Source of the DNA: Aquimixticola soesokkakensis
GTDB lineage: Bacteria > Pseudomonadota > Alphaproteobacteria > Rhodobacterales > Rhodobacteraceae
NCBI RefSeq assembly: GCF_900172375.1
Contig: NZ_FWFS01000002.1
Span: forward strand, 124,001 to 188,000
Reading direction: 5' to 3'
DNA length: 64,000 nucleotides
Shown piece after piece: positions 63,294-64,000 of the stretch (its first letter is position 1; each line of letters begins with the position of its first letter). Made by a program: the position numbers and the translations under genes. The notes beneath the pieces are model-generated. The model saw nothing but the letters and a program-made list of their open reading frames with translations, was not told the DNA's origin and searched no databases.

Positions 63294-63848
63294 CTATTCG
63301 GGGCGCAGATCCAGGCGGTTTTCATCGTCGATGACGCCAAGTTCTGCGCTTGGGCTGTGCCAGTCCCAAAGCACCAGATTGAGCGGTGGCGCGGTCTGTC
63401 CGCTGCCGCCGCTGCGCGCGAAACTGCGCACCAGAAGGCCCGCAAAACCTGCGCGCCTCAACGCGCGCGCAAGGTCCTGCGTGGGCACAGGGCGCTGGTC
63501 AAGCATGGCGCTGCGCCAATCCGCGGCCCCCAGATCGGCCTCCCCGAGCCCGTAGTGCGACAGGGCGGCGCGATCACGTGTGTCGAAAACCGGCCCGATA
63601 TCAGCGCGATAGGCAACCAGTGTTGTGGGTTGCAAATCCCCGACCTGATTGGCCTCGCGCAGGGCCGTCGCCGGATCGAGCGCGGTATAGAGCGCCGCCA
63701 TCCCTTTGGGGTTGAACCGCCCGCCGTAGCGTTCTGCGCCGCGCCCCGAAAGGGGCGTGCGGGCGTAGACGGGGTTGAGGGCGCGATAGAGCGTGCCGCG
63801 AAACCGCCCCTCGGACAGCGGATCACCAGGCGGGGATGGCGGGGGCAT
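63294..63848 (-). CDS. RES-domain toxin
   Basis: This 184-residue RES-family protein has the core GRFNPKGMAALYTALDPATALREA (residues about 43-66 within a longer match), with conserved Arg and Glu, and a C-terminal NLVLWDWHSPSAELGV region. RES toxins such as MbcT and the Sinorhizobium ParT act on NAD or modify proteins by ADP-ribose transfer. The start overlaps the stop of the upstream antitoxin (TGATG), the usual antitoxin-toxin order. Such pairs often stabilise secondary replicons. The N-terminal Pro-rich stretch (MPPPSPPGDP) is unremarkable. Confidence 0.88.
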   Translation of the reverse strand: MPPPSPPGDPLSEGRFRGTLYRALNPVYARTPLSGRGAERYGGRFNPKGMAALYTALDPATALREANQVGDLQPTTLVAYRADIGPVFDTRDRAALSHYGLGEADLGAADWRSAMLDQRPVPTQDLARALRRAGFAGLLVRSFARSGGSGQTAPPLNLVLWDWHSPSAELGVIDDENRLDLRPE

Positions 63849-64000
63849 CAGGCAAAGACACCGGCATCCACAGCGTCAATATACTCAAGCACTTGCTGGG
63901 CTTTTCCGTCCTGCACAAGCTGCATGGCCGTGCGCCCGTCAAACCCTGCAAGCGGCTCGGAGCGATACCACGCATAGGCCATCAGCTGCGAGCCAAAGCG
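63848..64000 (-). CDS. Xre/MbcA/ParS-type antitoxin (C-terminal part)
   Basis: Only the last 50 codons are in the window. They read LMAYAWYRSEPLAGFDGRTA and then LVQDGKAQQVLEYIDAV, the DUF2384 C-terminal antitoxin domain that caps RES toxins. The stop shares bases with the toxin start (TGATG). The N-terminal DNA-binding part lies outside the window. Confidence 0.82.
   Translation of the reverse strand, partial: RFGSQLMAYAWYRSEPLAGFDGRTAMQLVQDGKAQQVLEYIDAVDAGVFA

Overview
The window comes from a GC-rich alphaproteobacterium, most likely a member of the Rhodobacteraceae (Roseobacter/Paracoccus relatives). I base this on protein style, tightly overlapping operons, GGAGG ribosome sites, and a ParAB plus DnaA-like replication module of the kind known from Rhodobacterales plasmids. 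That module (about 21.9-26.2 kb) means the window probably lies on a plasmid or chromid. Genes such as ilvD and tal on the same molecule favour a chromid. I saw no tRNA, rRNA, insertion sequence or CRISPR array.

Layout: (1) 0-5.2 kb, a compact coenzyme F420 operon (cofD end, cofC, fused cofGH = fbiC, an Fgd-type F420-dependent glucose-6-phosphate dehydrogenase, cofE). (2) 5.2-22.3 kb, a PQQ alcohol-oxidation region: a PedH-like alcohol dehydrogenase with the lanthanide-type extra Asp, cytochrome c-550 (PedF type), a quinoprotein-associated binding protein, a Ped-type ABC exporter with beta-propeller and binding protein, a NosR-like flavin/Fe-S membrane protein with its ApbE flavinyltransferase, and a SsuABC-like importer whose permease lies about 8 kb from its ATPase and binding protein. 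A LuxR-type regulator, a NosP-like FIST sensor and a NahK-like hybrid kinase close the region. A short motif, T(A/T)CGACC, recurs in the promoter regions of this block. (3) 22.3-26.2 kb, parB, parA, a putative origin and a replication initiator, with four perfect copies of the palindrome GTCCCCGCGGGGAC. (4) 26.3-34.4 kb, an AbrB-type membrane protein, ilvD and an osmoregulated periplasmic glucan operon (opgG, a small ORF, opgH, opgC). (5) 34.5-41.1 kb, an RpiR regulator with iolC-DUF2090, iolD, iolB and, convergent, transaldolase. (6) 41.4-50.7 kb, a GGDEF/EAL protein, an OmpR-type two-component system and a divergently transcribed sugar ABC importer. (7) 50.8-63.3 kb, a hydroxycinnamate-type CoA pathway: MarR regulator, strong promoter with operator, SDR, crotonase, TRAP transporter, feruloyl-CoA synthetase-like ligase, amidohydrolase-family protein and acyl-CoA dehydrogenase. 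A DUF1127 protein, an FAH-family hydrolase and a secreted tannase/feruloyl-esterase-family protein follow. (8) 63.3-64 kb, a RES toxin and the end of its antitoxin.

Together the genes suggest an aerobic heterotroph using plant-derived compounds, inositol, sugars and alcohols. Periplasmic quinoprotein oxidation is apparently tied to a nitric-oxide-type signalling module, and a complete-looking F420 redox system sits beside it. Functional assignments rest on motifs and family knowledge read by eye. No database search was run.
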